Source: Antrihabitans stalagmiti (GTDB lineage: Bacteria; Actinomycetota; Actinomycetes; Mycobacteriales; Mycobacteriaceae). Taken from it: a DNA stretch of 64,000 nt. The notes under the pieces were generated by a model. The model was given only the letters and a program-made list of their open reading frames with translations, was not told the DNA's origin and made no database searches. Below, piece after piece: positions 24,783 through 32,807 of the stretch. A program made the translations under genes and the position numbers. Position 1 is the stretch's first letter; each line of letters starts with the position of its first letter. The stretch lies in the NCBI RefSeq assembly GCF_016482825.1, contig NZ_JAEMNV010000003.1, positions 310,001-374,000 of the forward strand, written 5' to 3'.

Positions 24783-25460
24783 TCAGTTTCTTTCGACCTC
24801 GATGGGGTGGGTCGCGAGCATGGCAAGGGGTAGCGGCTGGCGTCTGAGGACGCTTGCCCAGAGATCGACGCGCGGCGGACCGATCAGATCGGATGCCAAC
24901 GCCGACAACACCATCCAGTCCTGTCGTTCCAGCTCGCCTTCGAGCTGCCCGAAGGTCCACCCCGAGTAGCCCGCGAAGATACGAACGCCCTCGACCAGCG
25001 GGCGGATCTCGTCGGGATCGGAATCGAGGTCGACCATCGCTACGCGGCCGTCGACTCGCCGCAAACCTGGGACGTCGTCGATGTCGACACCGACGCGGAG
25101 CGTCGCAAGGCAGAGCGCTGCATCGCGCTTGACCGGACCGCCGACGTACAGCGCGCGCGGACGCGACACGAGGCTGGACCACTGCGGCAGCACGTTGTGC
25201 ACCGCGGTGTCGCTGGGCCGATTGATCACGACGCCCAAGCTGCCCGAGTCGTTGTGCTCGATGATGTAGATGACGGTTCTTCGAAAGGCAGGCTCGACAA
25301 GTTCTGTCGAGGCAACCAGCAGGCTGCCTGGGCGCACGACTGATTCGGGCTCCCAGTGGTCTGCCGAGAGGCCCTCGCCGCGACGCGATGCTCCACCGTC
25401 GCTGCGCTCGCCCCAATCGTCCCGGGTTGTCTGGTCGTCGGGTTCGTCTCCCTGTGCCAC
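24783..25460 (-). CDS. YqgE/AlgH family protein
   Basis: A 225-residue member of the YqgE/AlgH family (DUF179). The hallmark PGSLLVASTELVEPAFRRTVIYIIEHNDSGSLGVVINRP is complete, as is the later RIFAGYSGWTFGQLEGEL. An acidic, disordered N-terminal extension of about 40 residues precedes it. The family is widespread, has known structures and no established biochemical role; a regulatory role was proposed for AlgH in Pseudomonas. Translation starts at GTG. It is convergent with gadB, separated by a hairpin. Confidence 0.9.
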   Translation of the reverse strand: MAQGDEPDDQTTRDDWGERSDGGASRRGEGLSADHWEPESVVRPGSLLVASTELVEPAFRRTVIYIIEHNDSGSLGVVINRPSDTAVHNVLPQWSSLVSRPRALYVGGPVKRDAALCLATLRVGVDIDDVPGLRRVDGRVAMVDLDSDPDEIRPLVEGVRIFAGYSGWTFGQLEGELERQDWMVLSALASDLIGPPRVDLWASVLRRQPLPLAMLATHPIEVERN

Positions 25461-25527
25461 CAGGACATCATCGCACCGTTCCGGCGGGGTTGTCCGTTAA
25501 GACGCTCGCAGAGATTGCGCCGAGAAT

Positions 25528-26223
25528 TCAGACGAGGCCGATCGATTCCAGCAGCACCTCGAGATGGTGGGCGAACAGGGCGGATTTGTCGCTGAACGTA
25601 TGCGGTCCGTATTGGTCGAACACCTCGAAATTCACGACGCCGAAAAGCCCTGCCCACGCGAAGACACCGCGTGCGATGAGCTCGTCCGGTGCCTCCAGGT
25701 CGAACTGGGTGCGGATCGCGGCGAAGCTGCGATGCAGCTCGGCGGGCGCGGCGACGGTGGTCGGAATCGTCAGATCGCCGCTGCGGTAGGCGCGTTCGTA
25801 CAGCCCGACCAATGCGGTGATCACGCGCGTGCCCGGTCCGGTCGTCTGCTCGGCGGGAGCTGCGTAGCCGGGAACCGGGCTGCCGAACAAGAGTGCGTAG
25901 CGAGCCGGTTCCCGCAGCGCCCAACTGCGGACCGCCCAGCCGATTGCGCGGAACTGCTCGCGGTAGTCGTCGGCCGGCGCGTCGGCGAGAGCGGCGTCCA
26001 CCTCGTCGCCGAGTTCGTTGTAGGCGTCGACGACCAACAGGGTCAGCAGCTCGTCGCGACTCTTGACGTAGCGATAGACCGCCGACGAGACGACGCCGAG
26101 GTCGCGCGCGACGGCACGCAGTGAGAGCGCTGCAGCACCCTCCTTGGCCAGATGATCTCGACCGATCCGCGTGATGTCTTCGAGCGTTTGTACCCGGGCA
26201 CGCTCACGTGGAGTGCTGGTCAT
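25528..26223 (-). CDS. TetR-family regulator with WHG-type C-terminal domain
   Basis: A 231-residue TetR regulator: RVQTLEDITRIGRDHLAKEGAAALSLRAVARDLGVVSSAVYRYVKSRDELLTLLV is the DNA-binding domain. The C-terminal region contains LREPARYALLFGSPVPGY, typical of the WHG-type ligand domain. ATG 26223 is preferred to the GTG 15 bp upstream. It is divergent from the NAD-binding epimerase-like gene at 26355. Three copies of AGAGCAGTG lie in the gap, one of them part of a perfect palindrome. It probably represses itself and that gene; the ligand is unknown. Confidence 0.88.
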   Translation of the reverse strand: MTSTPRERARVQTLEDITRIGRDHLAKEGAAALSLRAVARDLGVVSSAVYRYVKSRDELLTLLVVDAYNELGDEVDAALADAPADDYREQFRAIGWAVRSWALREPARYALLFGSPVPGYAAPAEQTTGPGTRVITALVGLYERAYRSGDLTIPTTVAAPAELHRSFAAIRTQFDLEAPDELIARGVFAWAGLFGVVNFEVFDQYGPHTFSDKSALFAHHLEVLLESIGLV

Positions 26224-26246
26224 GGTGTCAGCTTGCACCGTCTACA

Positions 26247-26328
26247 AGAGCAGTGTCAACAAAAGAGAGCAGTGCTCTTGACTCGAAGGCGATCCGGGTG
26301 CATGCTTGGAATCGAACCGAGAGCAGTG
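26247..26328. promoter_or_regulatory. Triple AGAGCAGTG operator region
   Basis: AGAGCAGTG occurs at 26247-26255, 26266-26274 and 26320-26328. The middle copy is part of the palindrome AGAGCA-G-TGCTCT (26266-26278). The sites lie between the TetR gene and its divergent neighbour. Confidence 0.65.
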
Positions 26329-26354
26329 CTCACAAACGAGATCAGGGGAACGAA

Positions 26355-27287
26355 ATGACCGGAATACATGTCGTCAACGGAGCGGGGCAGGTCGGAACCA
26401 ACATCGCCGAGCAGTTGGCGGCGCAGGGCCATCAGGTTCGAATCCTGACCAGGTCCGGCAGTGGACCCGAGCACGCGCTGATCGAACGCCGCAAGACCGA
26501 TGTATCCAAGCCCGAGCAGCTTGCCGCGGCCTTCGACGGTGCGGTGGCCGTCTACCACTGCATTCACGGATCGGCCTACACAGCCAAGGCGTGGCAGGCC
26601 GAGTTGCCGGTCGCCGAGCAGGCAGTACTCGAAGCAGCGGGCAGGGTCGGCGCCGTTGTCGTCTTCCCCGAGAGCCTCTACTCCTACGGTCATGTCGACG
26701 GTCCGATCACAGAAGACACTCCGCGCAATGCGACGAAAGGCAAGCTCGGCATCCGCACCGAGCTGCTACGCGCCCGCGAAGAGTCCGCAACCAACACCGT
26801 CAGCGTCGCGGCATCGGACTTCTTCGGTCCGCACGTGATGATGTCGCATGCAGGCGAGCGCATGATTCCTACGGTCTTGGCCGGCAAGACGATGCGCGTC
26901 ATCGGGAGCCTCGACATGCCGCACTCGTTCACCTACGTCCCGGACTTGGCGAGCGCGATGATCGCTGCAGCGACCAACCCGGAGTTGTGGAACGGCTTCT
27001 ATCACGCACCGACCGCACCTGCGGTGACACAGCGAGAGCTGATCGAAGCGGTTGCCCGCGCGGGGGATGTGCCGACTCCCAAGATGTCGGCGATCCCAGC
27101 CTGGGTGTTGCACGTCGGCGGCGTCGTGTCGACGGATTCGCGGGAACTCGCCGAGACGTCGTATCAGTTCAGCAAGCCGTTCGTGATCGACTCCTCACGC
27201 AGCGAGAAGGTCCTCGGGGTGAGCCCGACCCCGTTCGACACAGCGATCAAACAGACCGTCGAATGGTGGCGAGCCCGTCAGGCGTGA
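26355..27287 (+). CDS. NAD(P)-dependent epimerase/dehydratase-like (extended SDR) protein
   Basis: A 310-residue extended SDR. The N-terminal VVNGAGQVGTNIAEQL is a Rossmann GxGxxG variant, and AVYHCIHG and VFPESLYSYGHVDGP correspond to the active-site region with a YxxxK-like end missing in its usual form. FTYVPDLASAMIAAA is a typical substrate-domain motif. Close relatives are annotated as NAD-dependent epimerase or NmrA-like proteins, some of which are sensors and not enzymes. It is preceded by an AGGGGAA ribosome site and by repeated AGAGCAGTG sequences, and is probably controlled by the divergent TetR regulator. Substrate unknown. Confidence 0.8.
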   Translation: MTGIHVVNGAGQVGTNIAEQLAAQGHQVRILTRSGSGPEHALIERRKTDVSKPEQLAAAFDGAVAVYHCIHGSAYTAKAWQAELPVAEQAVLEAAGRVGAVVVFPESLYSYGHVDGPITEDTPRNATKGKLGIRTELLRAREESATNTVSVAASDFFGPHVMMSHAGERMIPTVLAGKTMRVIGSLDMPHSFTYVPDLASAMIAAATNPELWNGFYHAPTAPAVTQRELIEAVARAGDVPTPKMSAIPAWVLHVGGVVSTDSRELAETSYQFSKPFVIDSSRSEKVLGVSPTPFDTAIKQTVEWWRARQA

Positions 27288-27299
27288 AACGCGGCGAAT

Positions 27300-27342
27300 C
27301 CTCGATAATGCCCGCGGCTCGATGTCTCGGGCATTATCGAGG
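27300..27342. terminator. 15-bp perfect hairpin directly before the pbpLipo start
   Basis: CCTCGATAATGCCCG (27300-27314) and CGGGCATTATCGAGG (27328-27342) enclose a 13-bp loop. It begins 12 bp after the preceding stop and ends 2 bp before the next GTG start. There is no T-tract. Confidence 0.65.
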
Positions 27343-27344
27343 TC

Positions 27345-29126
27345 GTGCGCACAACGCTTCTCGCCGTCGGGGCGAGCTTGACCATGATTCTCACCGCATG
27401 TGGCGACAGCGGTCCAGACCAGCCGCAGACGCTCGGGGAGCAGTTCGCGAACGCGTTGAACAGCGACGATGTCGGTGCTGCGGCCGCGTTGACCTCCGAC
27501 CCCGCCCAGGCGAGCGCTGCCATAACGCAGGTGTACGACGGGCTCGGCAAGGAAGTGCAGTTCTCCGTCGACAAGACAGGTAAGTCCGGCGACGACGACA
27601 CGATCACCTTCGCCGCCAGCTGGAAACTCGGCGGAGGTGACTCGCCGAAAGAGTGGAAATACACGACAAACGCGACGGCGATCGATGGTGCCGAGGGCTG
27701 GCGGATCAGCTGGGACCCGTCCGTTCTGGCGCCGTTCGAAGCAGGCAGCACCGGCTCGCTGGTCTACCGCGCGACGTATCCGAAACCTGCTCGTGTGGCC
27801 GACAGCGCCGGCCGTGATCTTTTGACGCAGCAGGTCGTGACGCTGGTCAACGTGTCACCGACCGCGGACACCGCTGCTGTTGCCGCGCTGCTCACACCCG
27901 TCGCGCCGACCGTCACCGCGCAGTCGATGCAGACCGATCTTGCTGCGGCAGAAGGCAAACCGATCACTCCGGTCGCTCTTCGCGAACAGGATGCAGCGCC
28001 GATCTCGGCTGCGCTCGCTGCGATTCCGGGCGTCGAACTCGTTCAACAGACCCGGCTGCTCACCGCCGACCGCGCGCTCACCTCGCCGGCGTTCAACGGG
28101 CTGAGCGAACTGTGGCAGGAAGCCAACGACGCCGCGGCGGGTTGGGAGGTCGCGTCGATCGCGCCCGACGGCAGCGCAGAGCGCCTGATCGGCGAAGATG
28201 CCAAGACAACGCCGGACATCGCGACGACACTCGACACGAACCTGCAGGTCGCTGCCGAAGCTGCGCTCGCTCCCATTCAGCAGCCGGCAGCGATCGTGGC
28301 GATCGAGCCCTCGACCGGCGGCATTCTCGGCGTCGCGCAAAACGCGTCCGCCGATGCCCAAGGTCCGATCGCACTCACCGGGCTCTACCCGCCGGGTTCC
28401 ACGTTCAAGACCGTGACGGCGTCGGCCGCGTTGCAAGCGGGGACGGTCACGCCGGACACCGTGCTGCCGTGCCCCGGCACGGAGAACATCGAAGGTCGGC
28501 AGATCCCGAACGACGAGAACTTCGACCTCGGTCAGGTGCCGTTCCACACCGCGTTCGCGCGGTCGTGCAACACGACCTTGGGTCGCCTCGCCGTCGCCCT
28601 TCCGCCTGACGCGTTGACCAAGGCAGCGGCGCAGTTCGGTCTCGGCGTCGACTACGTCACCCCCGGCCTCACGACGGTCACCGGCTCGGTTCCTCCGGCC
28701 GACACACCTGCGGAGCGAGTCGAATCCGGCATCGGTCAGGGCAAGGTGACGGCGTCGCCGTTCGGTATGGCGCTCGTCGCGTCATCGATCGCCAACAACG
28801 GCGTGAGCGCACCGATGATCGTCCAGGGGAAGCCGGGAACGGGCGACAAAACGCCGGACCAGCTTCCACCGAACATATCGTCGGAGCTATTGACGATGAT
28901 GCGAGAGACGGTCACCGGCGGAACGGCGACGATTCTGAACGACATTCCAGACCTGCGCGGCAAGACCGGAACCGCCGAGCATGGCAACGGCCCTGCACAC
29001 GGCTGGTTTGTCGGAATCGCGGGCGACGTCGCGTTTGCGGTGTTCGTTTCCGACGCCGACAGTTCCGGGCCGGCTTTGGAGGCCGCTGGACGCTTCCTTC
29101 GATCGGAACAGTTCCGCGCGCGCTAG
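27345..29126 (+). CDS. pbpLipo: Lipoprotein penicillin-binding protein PbpLipo (Rv2864c-like)
   Basis: The 593-residue class B penicillin-binding protein cross-links peptidoglycan outside the membrane. A lipobox LTAC at Cys19 follows a short signal sequence. An NTF2-like MecA N-terminal domain (about 28-145) and a dimerisation domain precede the transpeptidase. The three catalytic motifs are intact: Ser352-x-x-Lys355 (STFK), Ser407-Cys-Asn409 and Lys540-Thr-Gly. Length and domain order fit M. tuberculosis Rv2864c (603 residues as remembered). The GTG start lies 2 bp after a 15-bp hairpin and has no good ribosome site. A degenerate paralogue lies at 30005. Confidence 0.92.
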   Translation: MRTTLLAVGASLTMILTACGDSGPDQPQTLGEQFANALNSDDVGAAAALTSDPAQASAAITQVYDGLGKEVQFSVDKTGKSGDDDTITFAASWKLGGGDSPKEWKYTTNATAIDGAEGWRISWDPSVLAPFEAGSTGSLVYRATYPKPARVADSAGRDLLTQQVVTLVNVSPTADTAAVAALLTPVAPTVTAQSMQTDLAAAEGKPITPVALREQDAAPISAALAAIPGVELVQQTRLLTADRALTSPAFNGLSELWQEANDAAAGWEVASIAPDGSAERLIGEDAKTTPDIATTLDTNLQVAAEAALAPIQQPAAIVAIEPSTGGILGVAQNASADAQGPIALTGLYPPGSTFKTVTASAALQAGTVTPDTVLPCPGTENIEGRQIPNDENFDLGQVPFHTAFARSCNTTLGRLAVALPPDALTKAAAQFGLGVDYVTPGLTTVTGSVPPADTPAERVESGIGQGKVTASPFGMALVASSIANNGVSAPMIVQGKPGTGDKTPDQLPPNISSELLTMMRETVTGGTATILNDIPDLRGKTGTAEHGNGPAHGWFVGIAGDVAFAVFVSDADSSGPALEAAGRFLRSEQFRAR

Positions 29127-29899
29127 GACGTGCCTGTGCCGTGCTCGCCCGCGACGAGGTCCCGAATTCGGTTCCAGCGGGCGTTGTACTCTTCGCCGAA
29201 TCGGGCCCGAGCGCGCTGCATCCGTGCCGGTTTGGTGGCGTAACGACGACGTGCCCACCACGAATCCGGTTTGGCGAGGCGGAGCGCACCGATGATCGCG
29301 ATCGGTTCGACCATGACGCCGACGATTCCGGTGACGAATTTTCCTTTGAGCATGCAGACCACCGATATCGCCAACCCGACGAGCAGATAGCAGATCGATA
29401 GCCACCAACCCGATGAGCCGATCGTGCCGCTGACAAATTCCGAGCCTCCGATGAGCACCCCGGTGATTGCCAATGCGCAGAAGATCGCGTCGATCGATTT
29501 GCGTCCGTCGGTACTCCAATACACATCGTCGAGGTGCAGCCACAGAGCGAATTCGTCGAGAGTGAGGGCTAGTCCGACACCGAAGGCGGCCGAAAAGATG
29601 TTCAGGGCAGCGCCTTCGGGCGTCGTGGCGATGAGTGCGACCCCGACGATGGCCATCAGCAGGATTCCGAAGACCTGATGATGGATGTGGACACCGCCGA
29701 TGTTGATGTCTCGAAATACTTGGGTCGTCGCCTCCGACTCGACCTCGGTCGTTGCCTCCGACGGTTCGCGAGTCGAGCGGGCGCGAATGTGTCGCGTGAC
29801 CAGTCGCGTTGCCACGAAGGTGACGAGTACTGCAACGAACAACCACATCACGGGGACCAGCAACCGGTCGTTGCCGGCGCCGAAATTCAGCTCGATCAC
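29123..29899 (-). CDS. Conserved integral membrane protein, function unknown
   Basis: A 258-residue protein with an N-terminal helix (VPVMWLFVAVLVTFVATRLVT), then the motif GGVHIHHQVFGILL, then DEFALWLHLDDVYW after another helix, two to three more membrane segments, and a basic C-terminal tail (WWARRRYATKPARMQRAR). The clustered His and Asp residues at membrane boundaries suggest metal binding or a hydrolase-like site, but I do not recognise a characterised family. It is convergent with pbpLipo (4-bp overlap) and lies between the two PBP-like genes on the opposite strand. Confidence 0.75.
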   Translation of the reverse strand: MIELNFGAGNDRLLVPVMWLFVAVLVTFVATRLVTRHIRARSTREPSEATTEVESEATTQVFRDINIGGVHIHHQVFGILLMAIVGVALIATTPEGAALNIFSAAFGVGLALTLDEFALWLHLDDVYWSTDGRKSIDAIFCALAITGVLIGGSEFVSGTIGSSGWWLSICYLLVGLAISVVCMLKGKFVTGIVGVMVEPIAIIGALRLAKPDSWWARRRYATKPARMQRARARFGEEYNARWNRIRDLVAGEHGTGTS

Positions 29900-30004
29900 C
29901 CGTCGACGATAGTTGGCCTGTTCTTCACTCCGTGGCGATATTGTGATGCCATCGTGCGGCGCGGTTGCTTGTTACTGATGTGACAAGAGTGGAGATTGTT
30001 ACTC

Positions 30005-31684
30005 ATGGGGTTTGAGATGTCTCGTCGGGTGGGCGTAACCGGTGCAACTGCCGCAGTGGCGGTTGCGACGTTGGTAGCGACCTTGGGGTCGTGTGCGGTC
30101 GGTCGGCAAGCGAGCGAAGCCGAAAGGCTGGTCGAGCACTTTGCGGAGGCCCTCGACAGTCAGGACGTCGGCGGTGCGGCGTCGCTGACGTCGTACCCGA
30201 ACGCAGCCTCGGCATCGATCCAGCAAATATTCGACGGTCTGCACCCGGAAAGCGTCGACTACAAGGTCAGTCAGTTCATCGGCCTCGACGAGGCATCCGG
30301 ATTCTTCACCCTCGACGCCGTCTGGGATTTCGGACGCGACCGCAATTGGACCTACAGCGTCTCGGGCAGTGTCCGCAAACTTGCCGTCGGCTGGCGGATC
30401 TCCTGGGAGCCGTCCGTCGTAATGCCCGAACTCGGCCACAGTCGAGCCGTCAACCTCGTCCGCACGGACGCGGCGGCGCCCCGCGTCGTCGACGCCTCCG
30501 GCGCGGTGTTGATGGACGAGCAGACGATCAATGCCATCAGGCTCGATCCCGCGCACATGCCGGACCCCGTCGCATCGACGACCGCACTCGCGAAGGCGAT
30601 CGAGCCGGTCGCACCGCTGATCACGTCGCAGTCGTTGTTGCAGGATCTGGTTGTGGCACAGGGTAAATCGATCACGGCGGTGACACTGCGTGACGCGGAC
30701 TTCGAGATCCTCGAGCCCGAGTTGAGTCCGATCCCCGGCGTCGTCCTGGAAAAGCAGCCGAAACTGATCGCAACCGACCGGCGCGTCGTCTCGCCCGTTC
30801 TCGACGGACTCCGCAACGTCTGGCAGGCCAATCGCGACGCGACCTCGGGTTGGGCAGTACGAATCTCCGAACGCAGCGGTGGTGAGCCGATCCAGATGGC
30901 AGGCTTCCAAGGACCTCCGGGCCCGGACGTCGCCGCAACACTCGATCCGAAGCTGCAGCTCGCTGCCGAAGATGCGGTCGTCAGCGTCGGCACACCGGCG
31001 ACGATCGTCGCGATTCAACCGTCGACCGGCGCTGTTCTCGCGGTCGCGCAGAACAGCTACGCCACCGATATCGGACCGATCTCGTTGACCGGACTGTTTC
31101 CGGCAGGCTCGAACCTCGAACTTTTCCGCGACGCCGCCGCTGCGATGAAAGGTGTAGCGCCGAGCAATGTTTCGGCTTCGGACATCCTCGATGCAGCGAG
31201 CGACCTCGGCATCGGCGTCGATTTCGACGTGCCGGGGTTGGACGAAGTCACCGGTAGTTTGCCGGGCGACGGGTCCGGGATGGAAGGTATTCGCGAGCGA
31301 AAGCCCAAGTCGGACGCGGTCATGGTCAGTCCGTTCGGAATGGCCGTCGTGTCTGCGTCGATCGCTCGCGGTGCACCGACGGCACCGATGATCGCCTATG
31401 GCCAACCCAGCACCGCGGACACCGAGCAGGAGCCGCTTCGAGCCGACATGGTCGAGCGGTTGCGTGGACTGATGCGCGACGCGGCAAAGAATCCCGACCT
31501 CGAGAGCCTGCGATCGATGCCGGATGTGGCTGCCTATCCTGCGTCCAACGGTGGCGATCAGTGGCTGATCGGAAATCGCGGCGACCTGGCGTTCGCCGTG
31601 TTCATCCAGGATGCGGACGGCTCCGATCAGGCCGCGAAGATGACTACTCGGATGTTCCGCGCGTTGTCGAAGCCTCAGCCTTAG
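30005..31684 (+). CDS. Catalytically degenerate PbpLipo paralogue
   Basis: The 559-residue protein aligns with PbpLipo at 27345 along its whole length: lipobox LGSC, MecA-N domain, dimer domain and transpeptidase fold, with shared blocks such as TIVAIQPSTG and VMVSPFGMAVVSASIA. All catalytic motifs are gone. The SxxK serine region reads SNLE (Ser369 to Glu372), the segment carrying SxN is deleted by several tens of residues, and KTG is replaced by SNG. The reading frame is intact and codon use looks normal, so it is a maintained pseudoenzyme and not a decaying gene. It could act as scaffold, regulator or beta-lactam decoy. ATG 30005 has GGAG 10 bp upstream; TTG 29996 and ATG 30017 are alternatives. 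It overlaps the convergent DUF3054 gene by 41 bp. Confidence 0.85.
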   Translation: MGFEMSRRVGVTGATAAVAVATLVATLGSCAVGRQASEAERLVEHFAEALDSQDVGGAASLTSYPNAASASIQQIFDGLHPESVDYKVSQFIGLDEASGFFTLDAVWDFGRDRNWTYSVSGSVRKLAVGWRISWEPSVVMPELGHSRAVNLVRTDAAAPRVVDASGAVLMDEQTINAIRLDPAHMPDPVASTTALAKAIEPVAPLITSQSLLQDLVVAQGKSITAVTLRDADFEILEPELSPIPGVVLEKQPKLIATDRRVVSPVLDGLRNVWQANRDATSGWAVRISERSGGEPIQMAGFQGPPGPDVAATLDPKLQLAAEDAVVSVGTPATIVAIQPSTGAVLAVAQNSYATDIGPISLTGLFPAGSNLELFRDAAAAMKGVAPSNVSASDILDAASDLGIGVDFDVPGLDEVTGSLPGDGSGMEGIRERKPKSDAVMVSPFGMAVVSASIARGAPTAPMIAYGQPSTADTEQEPLRADMVERLRGLMRDAAKNPDLESLRSMPDVAAYPASNGGDQWLIGNRGDLAFAVFIQDADGSDQAAKMTTRMFRALSKPQP

Positions 31685-32081
31685 AAGCCGCAGCCCTAGA
31701 CGCAGCAGCCCTAGTCCGGCGCGAGTCGACCGCGCGGTAGACAGCGCGCCAGCCGATCAGGAAAACCCCGAGCACGGTCGTCGCCACGATGATGAAACTG
31801 GTTGCCGTTCCCTGACCGCTGACGGCGCGCAACACCATGCCGACCACGACGGTCGTGACCCAGACGAGGATGCCGGTCGGGAGTACCAGTTCGGGGGTGA
31901 ACTTCTCCCTGTACAGCGCGATCGTGGCCAGCCAGCCGACCCCGAGGCCGGCGAGGAACGGCCACACCGTGCCCAACAGGCCGAAAATGGCGTTGGACTC
32001 GTCGTGGCTGCGTCGACCGATCACGCAGAAAACCACAACGAGTCCAACGTCGAGAGCAAGTGCAGGGGCGTGCCGCTTCAT
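31644..32081 (-). CDS. DUF3054 membrane protein
   Basis: A 145-residue protein with four predicted transmembrane helices and the DUF3054 signature VVVFCVIGRRSHDE near the N terminus. GTVWPFLAGLGVGWL and WVTTVVVGMVLRAVSGQGTATSFIIVATTVL form the next helices, and an Ala/Ser/Arg-rich tail ends it. The family is common in Mycobacteriales and uncharacterised. ATG 32081 is preferred to TTG 32102. The last 41 bp overlap the 3-prime end of the PBP-like gene on the other strand. Confidence 0.85.
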   Translation of the reverse strand: MKRHAPALALDVGLVVVFCVIGRRSHDESNAIFGLLGTVWPFLAGLGVGWLATIALYREKFTPELVLPTGILVWVTTVVVGMVLRAVSGQGTATSFIIVATTVLGVFLIGWRAVYRAVDSRRTRAAASRAAASKAEASTTRGTSE

Positions 32082-32106
32082 ACGAACAAGCGTAGGCGGC
32101 AAGCCG

Positions 32107-32152
32107 CTCGTGAGTCTTTTCGGTGGTCCCGACCTCCGAAAAGACTCACGAG
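32107..32152. terminator. 17-bp perfect hairpin after yceI; dispersed repeat family
   Basis: CTCGTGAGTCTTTTCGG (32107-32123) pairs perfectly with CCGAAAAGACTCACGAG (32136-32152). It lies 13 bp beyond the yceI stop. Sequence and layout match the hairpin at 24717. Confidence 0.75.
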
Positions 32153-32164
32153 GCGCGGAGCGCC

Positions 32165-32710
32165 CTACGCCTTTGCAACCTCGATTTCGAGGACGAGGTT
32201 GATCTTGTCGCCGACAACCGCGCCACCGTTGGCGAGCGGCATGTCGATGGTGATGCCGAAGTCACGGCGATTGATGGTGGTCTTGGCCTCGAAGCCTGCG
32301 ACCGGGCCGTTGCCCATGCCCTCGTTGACGCCGTTGAACTCGACCTCGAGGGAGACCGGCTTGGTGACGCCGTGGATCGTGAAGTCGCCATCGACTACGA
32401 AGTCGTCACCGTTGACGCGGAAACCGGTCGACTTGAACGTCGCGGTCGGGAACTCTTCGGCGTGGAAGAAGTCGGCGGTACGGAGGTGGCCGTCACGCTG
32501 CTCGTTGTCGGTGGTGACGCTGGCGACCTTGATCTCGGCCTCGGCGGAGGCTGTGCCGTCTTCGTTGATGACGAGCTTGCCGGAGAAGTCGGTGAAACGG
32601 CCGCGGACCTTGCTCACCATCAGGTGGCGAACCGAGAAACCGAGAGTCGAATGGCTGGCATCGATGTTCCAGGTGCCTGCGGTGAGCTTGGTGGTCGTTG
32701 CGGTGGTCAT
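32165..32710 (-). CDS. YceI-family protein (polyisoprenoid-binding-like)
   Basis: A 181-residue lipocalin-like beta-barrel of the YceI family: GTWNIDASHSTLGFSVRHLMVSKVRGRFTDFSG at the front, ATFKSTGF in the middle, and RRDFGITIDMPLANGGAVVGDKINLVLEIEV at the end. YceI-fold proteins bind long hydrophobic molecules such as polyprenoids; this member has no signal peptide, so it is cytoplasmic. An inverted repeat TTGAGGT-N15-ACCTCAA spans its -10 box (TATAGT), which points to repression by a MarR-type or similar dimer encoded elsewhere. A strong hairpin follows the stop. Confidence 0.9.
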   Translation of the reverse strand: MTTATTTKLTAGTWNIDASHSTLGFSVRHLMVSKVRGRFTDFSGKLVINEDGTASAEAEIKVASVTTDNEQRDGHLRTADFFHAEEFPTATFKSTGFRVNGDDFVVDGDFTIHGVTKPVSLEVEFNGVNEGMGNGPVAGFEAKTTINRRDFGITIDMPLANGGAVVGDKINLVLEIEVAKA

Positions 32711-32726
32711 GTGAGCTCCTGTGTGG

Positions 32727-32755
32727 TTGAGGTTTCAACTAATACTATACCTCAA
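32727..32755 (-). promoter_or_regulatory. yceI promoter with overlapping inverted repeat
   Basis: TTGAGGT (32727-32733) and ACCTCAA (32749-32755) flank a 15-bp spacer. The minus-strand -10 TATAGT covers 32744-32749, so a bound protein would block RNA polymerase. A second short palindrome, GTTGA-N4-TCAAC, overlaps the left arm. Confidence 0.6.
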
Positions 32756-32807
32756 TCGGACTACGGTCCGCTTTATTCCATGGGTCTTGACTCGGAAGAT
32801 CGCAAAC

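Noticed and set aside
29999-31405. 468-codon antisense frame across the degenerate PBP
   Set aside because: The plus strand aligns with PbpLipo end to end; the antisense product is Arg/Asp-rich and motif-free.
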